Shown in pieces: positions 14,401-15,427 of a stretch of 15,427 nt of DNA. The translations under genes were made by a program, and so were the position numbers. Location: assembly GCF_000186865.1 (NCBI RefSeq), contig NW_008705582.1, positions 494,719-510,145 on the forward strand. Reading direction: 5' to 3'. The notes under the pieces were generated by a model that was not told the origin of the DNA, searched no databases, and saw only the letters and a program-made list of their open reading frames with translations. Source of the stretch: Aureococcus anophagefferens. Lineage: Eukaryota; Sar; Pelagophyceae; Pelagomonadales; Pelagomonadaceae. The stretch's first letter is position 1; every line of letters begins with the position of its first letter.

Positions 14401-15427
14401 TGTAAATTTTCCAGGCGGCTTCAAGTAGCAGGCCTGGCGTTTGCAGTATTGTGGAGACCGGAGATCGGGCGCTAGGTTGTTTCAGTAGATCTACCAAAAG
14501 TGCCCATTGGGACATATCACGGGCACAGGCCAACCATTCATCACACCAAACGTCAGCTTCAAATGAAAAACCCGAGGTACTCGTCTCCACCCATACCTCA
14601 TGTTGAGCCTCATGCGAGAGGCTTTCGATCATATTTTTGAAGAATACTTCTTGAGCCTGGGGTATGAAGCCATAGCAGCGTAACGCAAACGCAACCGATG
14701 ACATGGGATGTGTACAACTGTCGTTGATAGCTCTTGCACGAAGATCAGCTTCCATTAATTCAGAGAACATCAGCGCGCCTGATATTCTTGGGTTATGCGA
14801 TGAAGAACAACTTGAGAAATTTTGTTGTGCTATAACAGCTTCTTCCATCATGTACAGGGCTTCATGGCGGCAATTGTACTTGGAGGCAGTCGCTCTTAAT
14901 AATCCGAGAGGCTTGGAGTTGTTCTTGCTGGTAGCGAGACACTTTGGTAGCAGATCATAACACGCGCGAAGCAGTGTTCGTGGCACATTTGGTGGTGGGA
15001 TGATGGTTTCCATTGAGTCGAAGAGAAAACAGCTGTGCGCACCAGATGATGCAGGTGAAAAGCGAGCCACAGAGAAATTGTGATTAGTCTCGTAATAGTG
15101 TGCCATGTTGATAAGCTCGACACTCCTCTCGTCACCCAGGAGTAAAGACGGTACCTTGAGCCTGGGTTGGTGATACACTGCTGTAACTTGGTTGAAGATG
15201 GCATCTGTCAGCGCAACTTCCCACGTATGTCTCTGGTCGCCTTCAACGACGTGACATACTTGGGGTAGAAGGTCTTCCCAGACCCGCTCGGCTAGTCTTA
15301 AGTGCGCGTGAATTAGTTCTTTGAGAGGCTCGATAAATTGTTGTAGTGTTTCTCGTCGTTCCGATATATAACTACATGCTGTCCTGTATTGCTGCTGGAG
15401 CCTTGCGTCAGCGCAGCCAGTGGACGG
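11432..15427 (-). CDS. TRRAP: TRRAP/Tra1 pseudokinase, 3' part (5' end beyond window)
   Basis: It is the large PIKK-family scaffold that recruits SAGA and NuA4/TIP60 acetyltransferase complexes to activators in the nucleus. The frame is open from the right edge to TGA at 11432-11434, giving 1,331 codons without an intron; GTG at 15178 is not a start, since the frame continues upstream with conserved-looking sequence (AERVWEDLLPQV). Full-length relatives have about 3,500-3,800 residues, so this is roughly the last third. The HEAT-to-FAT repeats occupy most of the right half; AWVPWIPQLL (about 13261-13295) is a FAT hallmark. EIPGQY (about 12565-12590) marks entry to the kinase-like domain, followed by WTYRRTFATQLA and by EMPFRLTRNIERVL (about 11775-11815). 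The segment that should hold HRD and DFG motifs reads FCQYSGRVCAADFHP, so catalysis is lost, as in all TRRAP proteins. The FATC tail ends in MLPQWQPWL, matching the family's C-terminal Trp-x-Pro-Trp signature. Sequence between motifs is divergent. Confidence 0.93.
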   Translation of the reverse strand, partial: PSTGCADARLQQQYRTACSYISERRETLQQFIEPLKELIHAHLRLAERVWEDLLPQVCHVVEGDQRHTWEVALTDAIFNQVTAVYHQPRLKVPSLLLGDERSVELINMAHYYETNHNFSVARFSPASSGAHSCFLFDSMETIIPPPNVPRTLLRACYDLLPKCLATSKNNSKPLGLLRATASKYNCRHEALYMMEEAVIAQQNFSSCSSSHNPRISGALMFSELMEADLRARAINDSCTHPMSSVAFALRCYGFIPQAQEVFFKNMIESLSHEAQHEVWVETSTSGFSFEADVWCDEWLACARDMSQWALLVDLLKQPSARSPVSTILQTPGLLLEAAWKIYKWNDVRQELSAGSQHSGHNGHALKVTGPKTKLLETRLAIVDGRYSDVEQLCSECIQLALNSWCNLPRPRLGLATHDPLLHLFHELIEVHESGQLLNEAIQHSRALTYPDLRTVAHTWRDRLPNEWDSISDWDDVMRWRAHVFQSVQKAFVSWGTADHISELHDAPWTVAMLTRVARKQGLVQAIQTIKHASDANGTCNDLRMNVSDAFSKLRERILAYDTKDGLVKCNNAGHEARTRAQAGLYLIKNTAIDLFNTEQRSELLRLKALYQGVLGQYRDAHSTFSAATNACNTYGRAWYSWGALCDANSAIEVSSNSFRHLVQNSFTCYLAAVECGYAHAFVSGMARILCLLRLDGQHLDLAEKFHARIHNIPITAWVPWIPQLLVMLDVNHIQHVICSLTACLPQAVYYSLQPQLLPNINRASELSRLHAHQVITHFRFSSAKLAAEMDILSGEIILGVRPSPTEELLHLLFVILTQCHNTSIEVECEGPCEVYQLLHKVSVRYTHQLQYDVFDNHDMWGKVPASEHVASKLVERNAIRTSANHADLASPQSLTGRLQSWSRVLASHLNRVLTYKNPYSICSTLSKLQYEQEDPECCQSRLAVAQFLEIPGQYTNSFGTLRPELHLPLLKFEAHANIRIRRGRVMRRLRFVADEGRVQAFVSSVKSKNHAFVNERVCQFFGIVDVALTQCSEAQRRRLRVSPMGLVRFASNIQLTEDRWSWTNLHEVNESRLSILGKTRDSLASPGGMRVEPLVSKLRSLDRSLHEAEDSARKALYNRICSNNVDADTFCKHVSASLEGIEAVWTYRRTFATQLAVPSILGFILAVGNRAAHTAIFCQYSGRVCAADFHPCISSASSYPEPHLSEMPFRLTRNIERVLQPFLFNGVFKSSLGSISFALQHTLEPGGFLEPYVYLYLGDERTDVSSQNVPAQSHVLKKTIQIIKSRIQSSAPPRDISSSVVHVESGLSKLVEQALSPDNIATMLPQWQPWL

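Overview
This is a fragment of a eukaryotic nuclear genome, not a prokaryote or an organelle. It carries C-terminal sequence of a TRRAP/Tra1 pseudokinase, an FAE1-type 3-ketoacyl-CoA synthase, a spliced Tctex-type dynein light chain, a three-RRM RNA-binding protein and a cold-shock-domain protein, with GT-AG introns and a solo LTR. The dynein light chain (DYNLT2B/TCTEX1D2 type) implies an organism that builds cilia or flagella. The plant-type KCS suggests an alga or alga-derived protist. I cannot name a lineage. Where introns can be read they are very short (47-56 nt), and long stretches of coding sequence, such as 1,331 codons of TRRAP, have none.

Layout from left to right: a G-run at the window edge; a minus-strand gene for a three-RRM protein (225-1730); a GC-rich island (about 1975-4170) with an intact DD34E IS630/Tc1-like transposase flanked by two GC-rich coding relics; a plus-strand gene combining an SH3-like module with a cold-shock domain (4681-5532, probably with a further 3' exon at 5621-5701); a repeat-rich stretch ending in an inverted LTR copy (6345-6608); a minus-strand KCS gene whose first exon lies in another frame (7024-8711); a plus-strand four-exon DYNLT2B gene (9624-10128), head to head with KCS; a 10-bp tandem array (10336-10731) split by a solo LTR with a perfect 5-bp target duplication; a GC-rich intergenic stretch with a strong palindrome; and the 3' part of a minus-strand TRRAP/Tra1 gene running off the right edge (11432-15427).

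The host genes are unrelated housekeeping-type functions (RNA binding, very-long-chain fatty-acid elongation in the ER, ciliary dynein/IFT, SAGA/NuA4 co-activator scaffold). I see no evidence that they form a pathway or operon. The regions between them are shaped by mobile DNA. Codon use in the transposase island is almost entirely G/C at third positions, while the surrounding genes are mixed, so the island looks foreign to its neighbours. I found no new defence or biosynthetic system. The strongest new observations are the hidden DYNLT2B gene, the missed first exon of KCS, and the solo LTR whose removal restores a phased 10-bp array.
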